64,000 nucleotides of DNA from Rhizobiales bacterium 63-22 (GCA_001898995.1 MKVZ01000005.1:107652-171651); one strand, 5' to 3'. Counted from the first letter of the stretch, positions 18,309 to 27,306 are shown. The notes: a model not told the origin generated them from the sequence alone. A program made the numbers and translations.

Positions 18309-19418
18309 ATGTTTACCATCGCCACGTTCAATATCGAAAATCTGATGAGCCGGTTCGATTTTTCCGGCTTCCGCAACGAATTGCATCAGGATCGCGCCCT
18401 GCAACTCTACGAGATCGGCGACGAGGCGCAATATCGCCTGCTGGAGCAGGCGCGCGCCGTTGCGCTCACCGACGACACGCGGCAATTGACGGCACTGGCC
18501 ATCGCCGCCACGCGCGCCGATATCCTCTGCCTTCAGGAAGTGGACAACCTCACCGCGCTCAACGCCTTTGAATATGGCTACCTGTTCCGCATGGTGGGGC
18601 GCGGCTACCGGCACAAGCTGCTGGTAGACGGCAACGACAGCCGCGGCATCGACGTGGCGGTGATGACGCGCGATACGACGCGCGACGGCCAGCCGATCGA
18701 GATCGGCGACGTGACGAGCCATGCCTATCTGACCTATGCCGAATACGGCCTCTACGAGCCGGAACTGAAGGAAATGGGGCTGGAGCCGCATGACCGCATC
18801 TTCAAGCGTGATTGCCTGGAGGTGAATATCCGTATCGCGGGCAAGCCGCTGTCGCTGTTCGTGACGCATCTCAAATCCATGAGCGGCAGCCGCAACGGCC
18901 TCGACGGGCGCGCTTCCTCCCTGCCGCTCCGCCGCGCGGAGGCGCGGGCGATCCGCCGCATCATCGAGGACAAGTTCGGAGCCGACAAGGCCGCCGACCG
19001 GCGCTGGCTGATCTGCGGCGATTTCAACGATTACCGCGAGCGCATCGTGATCGGCGGCGACGAATGGAACGGCTATTCCTTCAATCCCGTGCGGGAAGAG
19101 GAAAGCGCGCTCGACGTGCTGCTGGCGGACGGTTTCGCGGTCAATCTGGTGGAGCGTCGTCCGGTCATGGACCGCTGGACGCTCTATCATACGCGCGGGC
19201 CGGAGGAGCGGCATCTCTGCCAGCTCGACTATATCCTTGCCTCGCCTTCCTTCTCGGAGAAGAACGCGGACGCGGTGCCGGAAATCGTGCGGCGTGGCCA
19301 GCCGTGGCGCACGATCTTTCCGCCGGACCAGCATGTGGACCGCTACCCGCGCACCGGCTGGGACCGGCCCAAGGCCAGCGACCATTGCCCGGTCGCAGTC
19401 ACGCTGAACGTCGTATGA
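18309..19418 (+). CDS. Endonuclease/exonuclease/phosphatase family protein
   Basis: This 369-residue EEP-fold hydrolase is probably Mg2+-dependent. Motifs are 'FTIATFNIENLMSRFD' at the start (metal Asn/Glu), 'DILCLQEVDNLTAL', 'LFVTHLKSMSG', 'WLICGDFNDYRER', and 'LDYILASPS' with the closing 'KASDHCPVAVTL' (catalytic Asp-His). The start at ATG 18309 begins exactly at the conserved first strand. Substrate (DNA, phospholipid or phosphoinositide) is unknown. It overlaps the next gene by ATGA at 19415-19418, so the two are co-translated. Confidence 0.85.
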   Translation: MFTIATFNIENLMSRFDFSGFRNELHQDRALQLYEIGDEAQYRLLEQARAVALTDDTRQLTALAIAATRADILCLQEVDNLTALNAFEYGYLFRMVGRGYRHKLLVDGNDSRGIDVAVMTRDTTRDGQPIEIGDVTSHAYLTYAEYGLYEPELKEMGLEPHDRIFKRDCLEVNIRIAGKPLSLFVTHLKSMSGSRNGLDGRASSLPLRRAEARAIRRIIEDKFGADKAADRRWLICGDFNDYRERIVIGGDEWNGYSFNPVREEESALDVLLADGFAVNLVERRPVMDRWTLYHTRGPEERHLCQLDYILASPSFSEKNADAVPEIVRRGQPWRTIFPPDQHVDRYPRTGWDRPKASDHCPVAVTLNVV

Positions 19419-20164
19419 AGGCGGAGCCGCCGATGGAAGATGTGCCGATGGAACATGTGAAGGAAAACACGGTCCATGTCATCGACCGCGTGGATGTGCG
19501 GGTGGAACCGGGACCGCTCGATTACACAGAGCGGCACAAGGCGGAAATCGCCGCCAACTGGGCGCGCGAGCGGGCCGAAAAGCCCTCGCTCTTCGACGGC
19601 GAAATCTATCTCGCGCCGCATGCGCGGCTTGAGGGGCTCGTATTCGAAGCGGAATTCAGGCGCACGAGCTTCGCCACGCTCATGTATTGGCGGCGCGATC
19701 CGGCCCGCACGCGGCCATGGCATATTTTCGGCGTCGGCGTCATCGTTTCGGGCGAGGGGCACCTGATCGCGGCGCGCATGGCCGCGCGCGACGCGGGCGG
19801 CGGGAGGATCTATTTTCCGGCAGGTACTATAGACAATGGCGACATCGTCGACGGTCACGCCGATTACGACGCCAATATGCGGCGCGAGGTGATGGAGGAG
19901 ACAGGACTCGACCTCGGTACGGCGCGGGCCGAGCGGCACGTCAATCTGGTGACGGCCAACCGAAGCATCGCGCTTTTCCGCCGCTACCGCTTCGACGCTC
20001 CGTCGCGCGAGATCGTATCGGCCATCGAGTGTCATCTTGCCCGCGAGGCGGAACCCGAACTGGCGGAGATCGTTCCCGTTACCCGTGCGGGCATGATGGG
20101 AGAAGAGACGCCCCCCTATGTGCGCGCCTTTGCCGACTGGCATTTTGGCCATAATCCCGGGTGA
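19415..20164 (+). CDS. Nudix hydrolase
   Basis: This 249-residue protein has a Nudix domain in the second half. 'RIYFPAGTIDNGDIVDG' leads into the Nudix helix 'DYDANMRREVMEETGLDLG', matching REVxEETG. The spacing before the helix is longer than in the standard Nudix box. It is translationally coupled to the EEP gene by a four-base overlap. A nucleotide-sugar, CoA or NDP substrate cannot be chosen from the sequence. The N-terminal 90 residues show no recognised domain. Confidence 0.8.
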   Translation: MKAEPPMEDVPMEHVKENTVHVIDRVDVRVEPGPLDYTERHKAEIAANWARERAEKPSLFDGEIYLAPHARLEGLVFEAEFRRTSFATLMYWRRDPARTRPWHIFGVGVIVSGEGHLIAARMAARDAGGGRIYFPAGTIDNGDIVDGHADYDANMRREVMEETGLDLGTARAERHVNLVTANRSIALFRRYRFDAPSREIVSAIECHLAREAEPELAEIVPVTRAGMMGEETPPYVRAFADWHFGHNPG

Positions 20165-20211
20165 TGTCCGACTGATGATGACAGCGCCGCCAAAATGATT
20201 ATGCTCGCGGC

Positions 20212-20380
20212 CTAGTGGAACGAATTTGGCATTTGCATCGCAGTCGACATCAAGCGGCGAGCAAATGTCAAATTCAAAAGTTCCACTAGAAATCAATAAG
20301 TTACTAGTGGTTTTTTCGATTCTGACATTTGCCCCTGCGCTTGTATCAAACGAATGCAAATGTCAGAATCAAACCACTAG
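20212..20380 (+). repeat. Double-palindrome repeat, copy 1
   Basis: There are two adjoining palindromes. The first, 20212-20289, is bounded by CTAGTGGAAC and GTTCCACTAG. The second, 20304-20380, is bounded by CTAGTGGTTT and AAACCACTAG. Each contains the pair CATTTG.../...CAAATG. A 14-base linker (AAATCAATAAGTTA) joins them. The reverse complement of the whole unit occurs at 62256-62423. The design resembles the Bru-RS palindromic elements described in Brucella, but identity with those could not be tested here. Confidence 0.85.
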
Positions 20381-20441
20381 CCGGCCTGTTCCAACCGGTG
20401 GGGCTGTGCAATTCCGCTGCGTGCCGAGGGGAGTATCATGG

Positions 20442-21368
20442 ATGACTGAAGCCACTGTTTCCGGTCGTTTCTACGAGATTTTCGACGTTTTCGCCGACAA
20501 GGCTCTGGCCGGAAATCCGCTGGCGATCGTCCATGACTGCGACGGACTGAGCGAGGCGCAGATGCAGGCCATCGCGCGCGAGTTCAACCTGTCGGAGACG
20601 GTGTTCATCCAGCCGCCGGCCAATTCCGCCCATGCGGCGTCGGTGCGCATTTTCACGCCCGATTACGAACTGCCCTTCGCGGGCCATCCGACAGTGGGCG
20701 CGGCGGTTTCGCTTGTCCGCCGCCGCCCTGCCACGGACGGCGCCGATCGGCTGGTGACACTGGAGGAGAAGGTGGGCATCGTACGCTGTGGCGTCATTCC
20801 CGGCGATAACAGCGCTTTTGCGGAATTCGACCTGCCGCGCCTGCCCGAAAAGCTCGACGTGAAGGTGGAAAAGGAGGAAGCCGCCGCGGCAATCGGCCTC
20901 GGCACGCACGAGATCGGCTTCGAGAACCATATCCCTGCGGTATGGAGCGCAGGCACCCCGTATCTTCTCGTACCGGTGCATAATCTCATCGCCGCGGCGA
21001 AGGTGTCCATCGATCCGGTCTATGTGAACGAAAGCCTGCCCCATGTGGGAGGCCGTCCGCTGCCGATCTATGTCTATTGCCGCGAGACCATCCTGTTCGA
21101 CAGCCATTACCATGCGCGCATGTTCGTAACGGGCGCCAATGTCTATGAGGACCCGGCCACCGGCTCCGCGGTGGCGGCTTTCGCCGGCACGGTGCAGCAG
21201 AACGACAAGCCGGTCGACGGCGTCTCGCAATGGTGGATCGAGCAGGGCATGGAAATGGGACGTCCCTCGCGCATACGCCTTGAACTGGAGGTGGGCCGGC
21301 AGAAGCTCGTCGGCGCGCGGATCGGCGGCACGGCGATCAAGATCGCCGAGGGGCGGCTCTTCGTTTGA
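20442..21368 (+). CDS. PhzF-family isomerase/epimerase-like protein
   Basis: This 308-residue protein has the two-domain PhzF (diaminopimelate epimerase-like) fold. Signatures are 'FDVFADKALAGNPLAIVHDC', 'REFNLSETVFIQPP' (the catalytic Glu region), 'DYELPFAGHPTVGAAVSL', and the C-terminal 'NVYEDPATGSAVAAFAG'. PhzF proteins isomerise or hydrate small metabolites. No phenazine genes are nearby, so the substrate is unknown. The start at ATG 20442 follows GAGGGGAG. A longer frame would run into the upstream repeat and is rejected. Confidence 0.88.
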   Translation: MTEATVSGRFYEIFDVFADKALAGNPLAIVHDCDGLSEAQMQAIAREFNLSETVFIQPPANSAHAASVRIFTPDYELPFAGHPTVGAAVSLVRRRPATDGADRLVTLEEKVGIVRCGVIPGDNSAFAEFDLPRLPEKLDVKVEKEEAAAAIGLGTHEIGFENHIPAVWSAGTPYLLVPVHNLIAAAKVSIDPVYVNESLPHVGGRPLPIYVYCRETILFDSHYHARMFVTGANVYEDPATGSAVAAFAGTVQQNDKPVDGVSQWWIEQGMEMGRPSRIRLELEVGRQKLVGARIGGTAIKIAEGRLFV

Positions 21369-21441
21369 TCGCTGTCAATGCGCCGGGCACGCTCTATGTT
21401 AGTGGTTTGGAACCATTAGACGGCTAACAGGGAGAGTTGCC

Positions 21442-21876
21442 ATGATAATCCGGGAAATGTCGGATTACGATATCCGCGATATGATACAGCATTCGCATAT
21501 CGGGCGGTTGGCCTATGTGCTCGACAACCGCCCGGTGATTGTGCCCATGGGCTTCCGGTTCAATGGCGGTTCGCTCTATGCCTTTACGACCGATGGCCAG
21601 AAGACCGAGGCGATGCGCAAAAACAACGCGGTCTGTGTGTTGTTCGACCATATCATGTCGCAGACCCAATGGAGTACGGTGATCGTGAATGGCCGGTTCC
21701 TGGAAATCACGGGAGACGAGGAAAAGCAGGCGATCGTCAATCTTCTCGCCGCCGAGCCGACCTGGTGGGAGCCGGGCTATACGAAGACCATCAAGAAGGA
21801 AGGCGGCGAGCGCAAGCTGGAGCCGATCTTCTTCCGGGTGGATATTGAAAGCGTCACGGGTCACAGAGCAGGATAG
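21442..21876 (+). CDS. Pyridoxamine 5'-phosphate oxidase-family FMN-binding protein
   Basis: This 144-residue split-barrel protein has the family pattern '[31 protein letters not shown]' followed by '[18 protein letters not shown]' and '[13 protein letters not shown]'. This matches the PNPOx-like, FMN- or heme-binding family often labelled 'pyridoxamine 5-phosphate oxidase family' or NimA-like. A direct role in B6 metabolism is not implied. The ribosome site GGGAGAG precedes ATG 21442. Confidence 0.8.
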   Translation: MIIREMSDYDIRDMIQHSHIGRLAYVLDNRPVIVPMGFRFNGGSLYAFTTDGQKTEAMRKNNAVCVLFDHIMSQTQWSTVIVNGRFLEITGDEEKQAIVNLLAAEPTWWEPGYTKTIKKEGGERKLEPIFFRVDIESVTGHRAG

Positions 21877-21913
21877 ACTGGCATCGGATGAAAAGAGCGG
21901 CGGGCAGGGCGAC

Positions 21914-22018
21914 TAGAGCGATTCCTGTTTTCACGGAATCGGAGAGCCGCTCTATCTATTTGTTTTTACGCGTTATCCTACGCGAAACCGCTTCGCACTT
22001 TCGCTGGAAATGCTCCAG
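21914..22018 (-). repeat. Rhizobial intergenic repeat before the importer operon
   Basis: A composite element. AGAGCGATTCC (21914) leads to a mirrored GGAATC and 'AGAGCCGCTCT'. 'TTTGTTTTTACGCG' with 'CGAAACCGCTTCGCACTTTCGCTGG' follows, ending 'AAATGCTCC'. Read on the minus strand it begins GGAGCATTTCCAGCGAAAGT, the form in which this widespread repeat is usually seen. A related copy is at 26780-26841 and a decayed one at 24668-24700. The importer gene's GTG start is only four bases beyond it. Confidence 0.65.
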
Positions 22019-22022
22019 GCGA

Positions 22023-22832
22023 GTGATCAGGCTTCTGTTGGCCGTAACGGTGGCCATGCTCGCGCTCGTTCCTGCCGAAGCCGCGCCGATGCGCGTCGTC
22101 TCGATCAATGTCTGCACCGACCAGCTCGCCATGCTGCTGGCGGGAAAAAGGCAGTTGCTTTCCGTCTCCTATCTTTCGCGCGATCCGCAGCTTTCCTTTC
22201 TGGCCGCGCAGGCGGCGCGAATGCCGGTCAATCACGGGGAGGCGGAGGAGGTCTTTGCGCTCAAGCCCGACCTCGTGCTGGCCGGTACATTTTCGTCGCG
22301 CGCCACGGTCGGTATGCTGAGGCGGCTCGGCCTCCATGTGGAGGAATTTCCACCCGCGCGCTCCTTTGACGATATCGCCGCGCATCTGCGTCGCATGGGA
22401 CGATTGCTGGGACGTGAGCAGGAGGCGGAAGCGCTGGTGGCCTCCATGCAGGCGAAACTGGCGGCGATCCATAAGCCGCGGACGCCGCGAACCGTGGCGC
22501 TCTATTACGCCAACTCCTATACGGCGGGACGGGGAACGCTGATCGACGACGCCGTGCGGCGCGCGGGCCTTTCCAATCTGGCCGACCGGGCCGGTCTTGC
22601 CGGCTCCGCCGTGCTGCCGCTGGAAATGCTGGTGATGGAAAAGCCCGACATACTGGTCCTCGGCCCGAGGCGTGGCGCACCGGCGCTGGCCTTCGCCGAT
22701 TTCGACCATCCCGCCCTGCGTGCGCTCGAACGCAAGGCGAAGACCGTAACGCTTCCCGACAACCTGACCGTATGCGGCGGGCCATTCAGCGTGGCAGCGG
22801 TGACGATGCTGGCGGGAGCGGTGCATGACTGA
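22023..22832 (+). CDS. Type II ABC importer, periplasmic binding protein (BtuF/FecB-like)
   Basis: This solute-binding protein of 269 residues belongs to the class III family that delivers cobalamin, heme or ferric siderophores. A signal peptide is visible ('RLLLAVTVAMLALVPAEAA'). It is followed by 'MRVVSINVCTDQLAMLLAG', 'EEVFALKPDLVLAGTFSS', and the C-terminal lobe 'GRGTLIDDAVRRAGLSNLAD'. The start is set at GTG 22023; an ATG-led alternative would have to begin inside the mature protein. It overlaps the permease gene by eight bases. There is no adjacent TonB receptor, Fur-like box or riboswitch to tell the ligand. Confidence 0.82.
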   Translation: MIRLLLAVTVAMLALVPAEAAPMRVVSINVCTDQLAMLLAGKRQLLSVSYLSRDPQLSFLAAQAARMPVNHGEAEEVFALKPDLVLAGTFSSRATVGMLRRLGLHVEEFPPARSFDDIAAHLRRMGRLLGREQEAEALVASMQAKLAAIHKPRTPRTVALYYANSYTAGRGTLIDDAVRRAGLSNLADRAGLAGSAVLPLEMLVMEKPDILVLGPRRGAPALAFADFDHPALRALERKAKTVTLPDNLTVCGGPFSVAAVTMLAGAVHD

Positions 22833-23826
22833 AAACGGTCGTTTTATGCTGCTGCTCGCCGGGCTTACGCTGCTGGTCGCGATCCTGTTCGCCATCTCGC
22901 TCGTGACCGGACCGGCGGATATCGCGCCGGGGGAAGGATTACGGGCGCTTTTTTCGGACAGAGGCGGCGCCGTCGCGCTGGTGATGCGCGAAATCCGCCT
23001 GCCGCGCGCCGTGCTCGCAGTGCTGATCGGCGCATCGCTTGGTCTTTCCGGTGCGGCGTTGCAGGGTTATCTGCGCAATCCGCTTGCCGAACCGGCGTTG
23101 CTCGGCGTCAGCGCGTCCGCCTCGCTCGGCGCGGTGATCGCGATCTATAGCGGTCTTTCGCTGCTCTTTCCGCTGGCCCTGCCGCTTCTGGCGCTGGCGG
23201 GGGCCTTTGCCTCGGTCCTGCTGGTCAAGGCGCTCGCCGGACGCAGCGCCGGCACGCTGACGGTCATCCTCGCCGGCGTCGCGGTGACGAGCCTCGCCGG
23301 TGCGCTGACGGCGCTGGCGCTCAACCTCTCGCCCAATCCTTTTGCGGCGGCGGAAATCGTGTTCTGGATGCTGGGTTCGCTCGCCGACCGCTCCATGGCG
23401 CATGTCGCGCTCGCCGCGCCCTTCATCCTAGCGGGATGGATCATGCTGTTATCGCTCGGCCGTGCGCTGGACAGCCTCACGCTCGGGACCGACGCGGCGG
23501 CGAGCATGGGCGTCAGCCTCGCGCGGACGCAATGGCTCGCCGTGCTCGGCACCGCGGCCTGTGTCGGCGCATCTACCGCCGTGGCGGGGTCCATCGGCTT
23601 CGTCGGGCTGGTGGTGCCGCATCTTCTGCGCCCTTTGGTGGGTGCGCGGCCCTCGCGCCTGCTTCCCGCCAGCGCGCTCGGCGGGGCGGCGCTGCTTCTC
23701 GCGGCGGATATCGCGGTGCGTACCGTCATGCCGGGACGTGCACTGAAGCTCGGCGTCGTCACCGCCATCATCGGTGCGCCCTTCTTCCTCTGGCTGGTGT
23801 TCCGCTACCGGAGGAAACTCATATGA
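22825..23826 (+). CDS. Type II ABC importer, FecCD/BtuC-family permease
   Basis: This is an inner-membrane permease of 333 residues with about ten predicted helices. Hallmarks of the FecCD family are 'IRLPRAVLAVLIGASLGLSGAALQGYLRNPLAEPALLGVSASASLGAV' (split across helices 2-3) and the cytosolic coupling 'GFVGLVVPHLLRPLVG'. It forms the channel for the binding protein encoded upstream. It overlaps both neighbours (8 bases with the binding protein, ATGA with the ATPase), so the three products are made together. Confidence 0.9.
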   Translation: MTENGRFMLLLAGLTLLVAILFAISLVTGPADIAPGEGLRALFSDRGGAVALVMREIRLPRAVLAVLIGASLGLSGAALQGYLRNPLAEPALLGVSASASLGAVIAIYSGLSLLFPLALPLLALAGAFASVLLVKALAGRSAGTLTVILAGVAVTSLAGALTALALNLSPNPFAAAEIVFWMLGSLADRSMAHVALAAPFILAGWIMLLSLGRALDSLTLGTDAAASMGVSLARTQWLAVLGTAACVGASTAVAGSIGFVGLVVPHLLRPLVGARPSRLLPASALGGAALLLAADIAVRTVMPGRALKLGVVTAIIGAPFFLWLVFRYRRKLI

Positions 23827-24593
23827 GCATGCTTTCGGTTCAGGATCTTCGCGTCGCGCTCGGCGGCCGAACGGTGCTGGAGCATATCGGCTTCGAGGCC
23901 GGAGCCGGAGAACTGATCGGCTTGATCGGCCCGAACGGGGCGGGCAAGACGACGCTGCTCAAGGCCATTCCCGGTCTCGTCGGTTCCAGCGGGATGCTGT
24001 CGCTCGACGGGCGCGACATACGCGGCCTGAGTGCCCGCGACAAGGCGCGTGCCATCGCCTATCTGCCGCAGGAGCGCGAGGTGGCGTGGGCCATATCGGC
24101 GCATATGCTGGTGTCGCTGGGACGCTCGGCGCTGAAACCGGCTTTCGCCGGGCTGGACCGGGCCGACGAAACGGCGATCCACGCGGCGATGCGGCGCATG
24201 GACGTGGCGCGCTTTGCGGATCGTCCGGTCACGACGCTATCCGGTGGCGAAAGGGCGCGGGTGCTGATCGCCCGCGTTCTGGCGCAGGACACGCCTGTTA
24301 TCCTCGCCGACGAGCCGGTGGCCGGTCTCGATCCCGCGCACCAGATCGGCCTGATGGAAGGCCTTGGCCTGCTGGCGCGGGAAGGGCGCCTGATCGTCGT
24401 CTCTCTGCATGAGCTTGGCCTTGCGGCGCAATTCTGCACGCGGCTGATCCTGCTCGACAAGGGCCGCATCGTGGACGATGGCCAGCCGCAGGACGTGCTG
24501 ACGGCGGAGCGCCTGCGAGAGATTTACGGCATCGAGGCGCATATATTGCAGATCGGCGGGCAACTCGTCGTACAGCCGAAAGCGCGTATTTAA
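23823..24593 (+). CDS. Type II ABC importer, ATPase (BtuD/FecE-like)
   Basis: This 256-residue ABC ATPase has Walker A 'GLIGPNGAGKTTLLKAI', Q-loop 'AYLPQERE', signature 'TLSGGERARVLIARVLAQ', Walker B 'PVILADEPVAGLD' and H-loop 'IVVSLHELGLA'. It powers the importer formed with the two preceding genes. The start ATG 23823 overlaps the permease stop (ATGA). Ligand is undetermined: cobalamin, heme or a ferric siderophore are all compatible. Confidence 0.92.
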   Translation: MSMLSVQDLRVALGGRTVLEHIGFEAGAGELIGLIGPNGAGKTTLLKAIPGLVGSSGMLSLDGRDIRGLSARDKARAIAYLPQEREVAWAISAHMLVSLGRSALKPAFAGLDRADETAIHAAMRRMDVARFADRPVTTLSGGERARVLIARVLAQDTPVILADEPVAGLDPAHQIGLMEGLGLLAREGRLIVVSLHELGLAAQFCTRLILLDKGRIVDDGQPQDVLTAERLREIYGIEAHILQIGGQLVVQPKARI

Positions 24594-24599
24594 GCAATA

Positions 24600-24700
24600 G
24601 CTGGAAAGAGCATCGTTTAACGTCATTCACGCTTGCGTGAGCTTTTGCGCGCGGATAGGCATGTTCCAGTATGTTTTTACGCATTTTTTGCTGGAAACGG
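24600..24700 (-). repeat. Degenerate intergenic repeat
   Basis: A small hairpin, TCACGCTTGCGTGA (24627-24640), and the motif 'TGTTTTTACGCATTTTTTGCTGGAAA' split by deletions relate this spacer to the repeats at 21957-22018 and 26780-26841. It looks like a shortened, diverged member. Confidence 0.4.
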
Positions 24701-24728
24701 TCTTATTCGGGTTCAAAGGAGCGGTATC

Positions 24729-26732
24729 GTGCAGCAGGCAACAGAGAGCGGGCAGAGGAAAAAGGGCGGCCGCAAGGCTCTATGGGCGGCGGTAGCCCTG
24801 GTGGCGATCGTCGCTGCGGGCCTCACCGGCTACAAGATCACGCTGGAACGGACGATTGCCGCACAGCTTGAAAAGCGTGGCGGCAAGGCGGCTTCGGTAC
24901 AGGCCGATTTCCTTGGGAAAATTCATCTCCGCGACGTCACGCTGCCGGTCAAGGGCGGTTCCGACCTGCACATCGCCGCTGTGGACGCCCGTCCGAAATT
25001 CCTGTTCCTGACCGGGATGCTGAATGTCAGCGGCATTGATACGCAATATAAAAACTACAGGATTTCCGTCCCGAAGCTCACGGTCGACGACGCCGATTTC
25101 AGCATCTCGACGCTGAAGGACACTTTCGGCAATCCCGATCTGACACCGGCCGAGCGTGTGGCTCGCTTTTCGGCGAAACGGGTTTCCGCGCCGGAAATAG
25201 ACCTCGTGCAGGACTTCGCCGGCAATCCGCAGAAGATCGTCTACAAGGACGTCAAGGCCGAGGACATAGTGCATGGCCATATCGCGCACTACTCCGCGGG
25301 CGGAATGGACCTCAATATGATCGTCAATGTCCCGCGCGAGGGCGGCGGCACGACCACCGACCACATGACGGGCACGATGGGCCTTGCCGAAGGCAAGGAT
25401 CTGGACGCCGTGTTCCTGACGCGGGTCTACACCGAAAAAGCCGGACCGGACGACAGGGATGCGAAGCTGGTCTCCGGTCCGTCGTCCGTCAAAAATATCG
25501 CATTCAAGAGCAGCGAGCTGAATTTCAGCTATGACGAGGTCAGCAGCGGCAGCCTAAGCATGCGGCTGCCCGAAGTGCCGCTAAGCGAACTCACGGACAA
25601 GATTGGCGGAGTCGTCCGTAACCCCGACCATGCGACGCCCGCCCAGTGGCGCGATTACATCGTCGGAATGGTGTCGTTCCTCGACATGTTCGGCAAGGCC
25701 GATATGCAGGTGACCGGTCTCAAGATCGATCCGGTCGACGATGCCAAGGGCAAGAGCACCATCGACCGGATGACGGTCTCCATCGACGACCGCAAGATGA
25801 ATTTCGCCGTCAAGGGCTTCATCTTCAACGACAAGGAAAATCATATCAAGGCCGATGACTTCGGAATTGATGGCTTTTCCTGGGCGACGACCGCAGACGC
25901 CGCGAAGAAACTCGCCGCGCTGGACGATACGCAGGTGCAGTCCTTCCCCTTCGCCACGGCGATACCGGAAATCGGTACGATACATGCTGCCGATGTCGAT
26001 CTGGATGTGCCTGATCCGGACGACAAGGGTGCGGAACCCAGTCAGCCGAAGAAGCGGATGAAGTTCGCCGCCAAGAACCTCCTGTTTATCCTCAAAAAAC
26101 CTTATAACGGCATTCCCAGCGATATTCACTTTGTCTATGACGACGTGACCATACCGTTCCCGGCGGACGACAAGGACGAGGACTTTGCCGCCTTGCGCAA
26201 GTTCGGCTACGACCGCCTTACGTTTTCGTCCGATATTGCGGCGTCATGGGATCAGGCGAAAAGCAATCTCGTGATCAAGAATATTTCGCTGAACGTCAAG
26301 GATATGTTTGATGTGTCCTTCTCCGGTCTGGTGGGCGGTTTCGGCAAGGAGTTTTTCTCCGGCGACAAAGTGATGACGCAGGTGGCGTTGCTCGGTCTCA
26401 AGGCGCAGGAAGTGAAACTGCGTGTCGAGAACAAGGGCCTGTTCGACAAGTTCATCGCGGACGTTGCTGCGAAACACGGCGTGAAACAGGAGGATGAGGG
26501 CAAAATAGTCGCGCTCAGCCTCTCGACGATCATGCAGCAGAATGCACCCGGCCAGCAGCAGGTTCAGCAGGTCGCGGCGGCGCTGGGTCAATTCGTCGCC
26601 AAGCCCAATATTCTCGAACTGACAGCCAAGGCCAAGTCCCCGAACGGCATCGGCGCGCTGCAAATGATCACGGCTTACCAGAATCCATGGTCGCTGCTCG
26701 ATCTGGTCGATCTTTCCGCCAAGGCGGAATGA
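24729..26732 (+). CDS. Membrane-anchored AsmA-like protein of unknown function
   Basis: This large protein of 667 residues has one N-terminal membrane helix (about 17-35, 'ALWAAVALVAIVAAGLTGYK') and no other obvious membrane segment, so the bulk should lie in the periplasm. The region after the helix ('ADFLGKIHLRDVTLPVKGGSDLHIAAVDARPKF') and the repeated amphipathic beta pattern ('VRLRV', 'LEVTAKAKSP'-like ends) resemble AsmA/DUF945-type proteins that bridge the envelope. This is only a resemblance. The start is GTG 24729 with AAGGAG seven bases upstream. It is a single gene between two repeat-containing spacers. Confidence 0.65.
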   Translation: MQQATESGQRKKGGRKALWAAVALVAIVAAGLTGYKITLERTIAAQLEKRGGKAASVQADFLGKIHLRDVTLPVKGGSDLHIAAVDARPKFLFLTGMLNVSGIDTQYKNYRISVPKLTVDDADFSISTLKDTFGNPDLTPAERVARFSAKRVSAPEIDLVQDFAGNPQKIVYKDVKAEDIVHGHIAHYSAGGMDLNMIVNVPREGGGTTTDHMTGTMGLAEGKDLDAVFLTRVYTEKAGPDDRDAKLVSGPSSVKNIAFKSSELNFSYDEVSSGSLSMRLPEVPLSELTDKIGGVVRNPDHATPAQWRDYIVGMVSFLDMFGKADMQVTGLKIDPVDDAKGKSTIDRMTVSIDDRKMNFAVKGFIFNDKENHIKADDFGIDGFSWATTADAAKKLAALDDTQVQSFPFATAIPEIGTIHAADVDLDVPDPDDKGAEPSQPKKRMKFAAKNLLFILKKPYNGIPSDIHFVYDDVTIPFPADDKDEDFAALRKFGYDRLTFSSDIAASWDQAKSNLVIKNISLNVKDMFDVSFSGLVGGFGKEFFSGDKVMTQVALLGLKAQEVKLRVENKGLFDKFIADVAAKHGVKQEDEGKIVALSLSTIMQQNAPGQQQVQQVAAALGQFVAKPNILELTAKAKSPNGIGALQMITAYQNPWSLLDLVDLSAKAE

Positions 26733-26779
26733 GCGGTTCGCCGGCAAGCCGGCGTTTGCATTTGCGGCAGCCAATGGAC

Positions 26780-26841
26780 TTTTTGTTTTTACGCATTTCC
26801 GAACGCAAAACCGGTTCCCACTTTTGCTGGAAATGCTCTAG
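26780..26841 (-). repeat. Rhizobial intergenic repeat before the FucU-like gene
   Basis: 'TTTTTGTTTTTACGCATTTC', then 'CGCAAAACCGGTTCCCACTT' and 'TTGCTGGAAATGCTCTAGGG'. This matches the element at 21957-22018 in the same orientation. It ends about 40 bases before the next start codon. Confidence 0.7.
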
Positions 26842-26879
26842 GGTTGCGCGCCACCCTTTCAAATCTGGAATCGAAACCG

Positions 26880-27302
26880 ATGCTGAAACTGATAGACCCG
26901 TTGCTGACCGGTTCGCTGCTCGCCATTCTCGCCGATATGGGGCATGGCGACGATCTCGTCATCGTGGATGCCAACTATCCCGCGCAGGCCGCCGGCGTGC
27001 CCGTGCTCGATTTTCCGGGCGTCAGCGCGACGCGGATGGCGGAGGCGGTGCTTTCGCTGCTGCCGCTCGACGATTTCGTGGACAAGCCCGCGACGGTGAT
27101 GCAGGCGCCGCACGAAACACCCGCCATTTTCGGCGAGTTCGAGACGATCATCGCGGCGGCGGAGGGGCGGCGCATCGCCGTCGAGGCCATCGAACGCTTT
27201 GCTTTCTACGAGCGCGCGCGCCGGTCCTTCGCCATCATCCGCACCGGCGAAAGGCGGCTCTACGGTAATATAATCTTCAAGAAGGGCGTCATCCGCTCCT
27301 GA
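26880..27302 (+). CDS. RbsD/FucU-family sugar mutarotase
   Basis: This 140-residue protein follows the RbsD/FucU pattern closely. It has 'MLKLIDPLLTGSLLAILADMGHGDDLVIVDANYPAQAAG' at the start (catalytic His in 'DMGHGD') and the closing 'FYERARRSFAIIRTGERRLYGNIIFKKGVI'. FucU interconverts anomers of L-fucose; RbsD acts on ribose. The C-terminal form here is more like FucU, but no fucose genes are adjacent, so the sugar is unknown. The protein would act in the cytosol as a decamer. A strong terminator follows directly. Confidence 0.88.
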   Translation: MLKLIDPLLTGSLLAILADMGHGDDLVIVDANYPAQAAGVPVLDFPGVSATRMAEAVLSLLPLDDFVDKPATVMQAPHETPAIFGEFETIIAAAEGRRIAVEAIERFAFYERARRSFAIIRTGERRLYGNIIFKKGVIRS

Positions 27303-27306
27303 ATGG

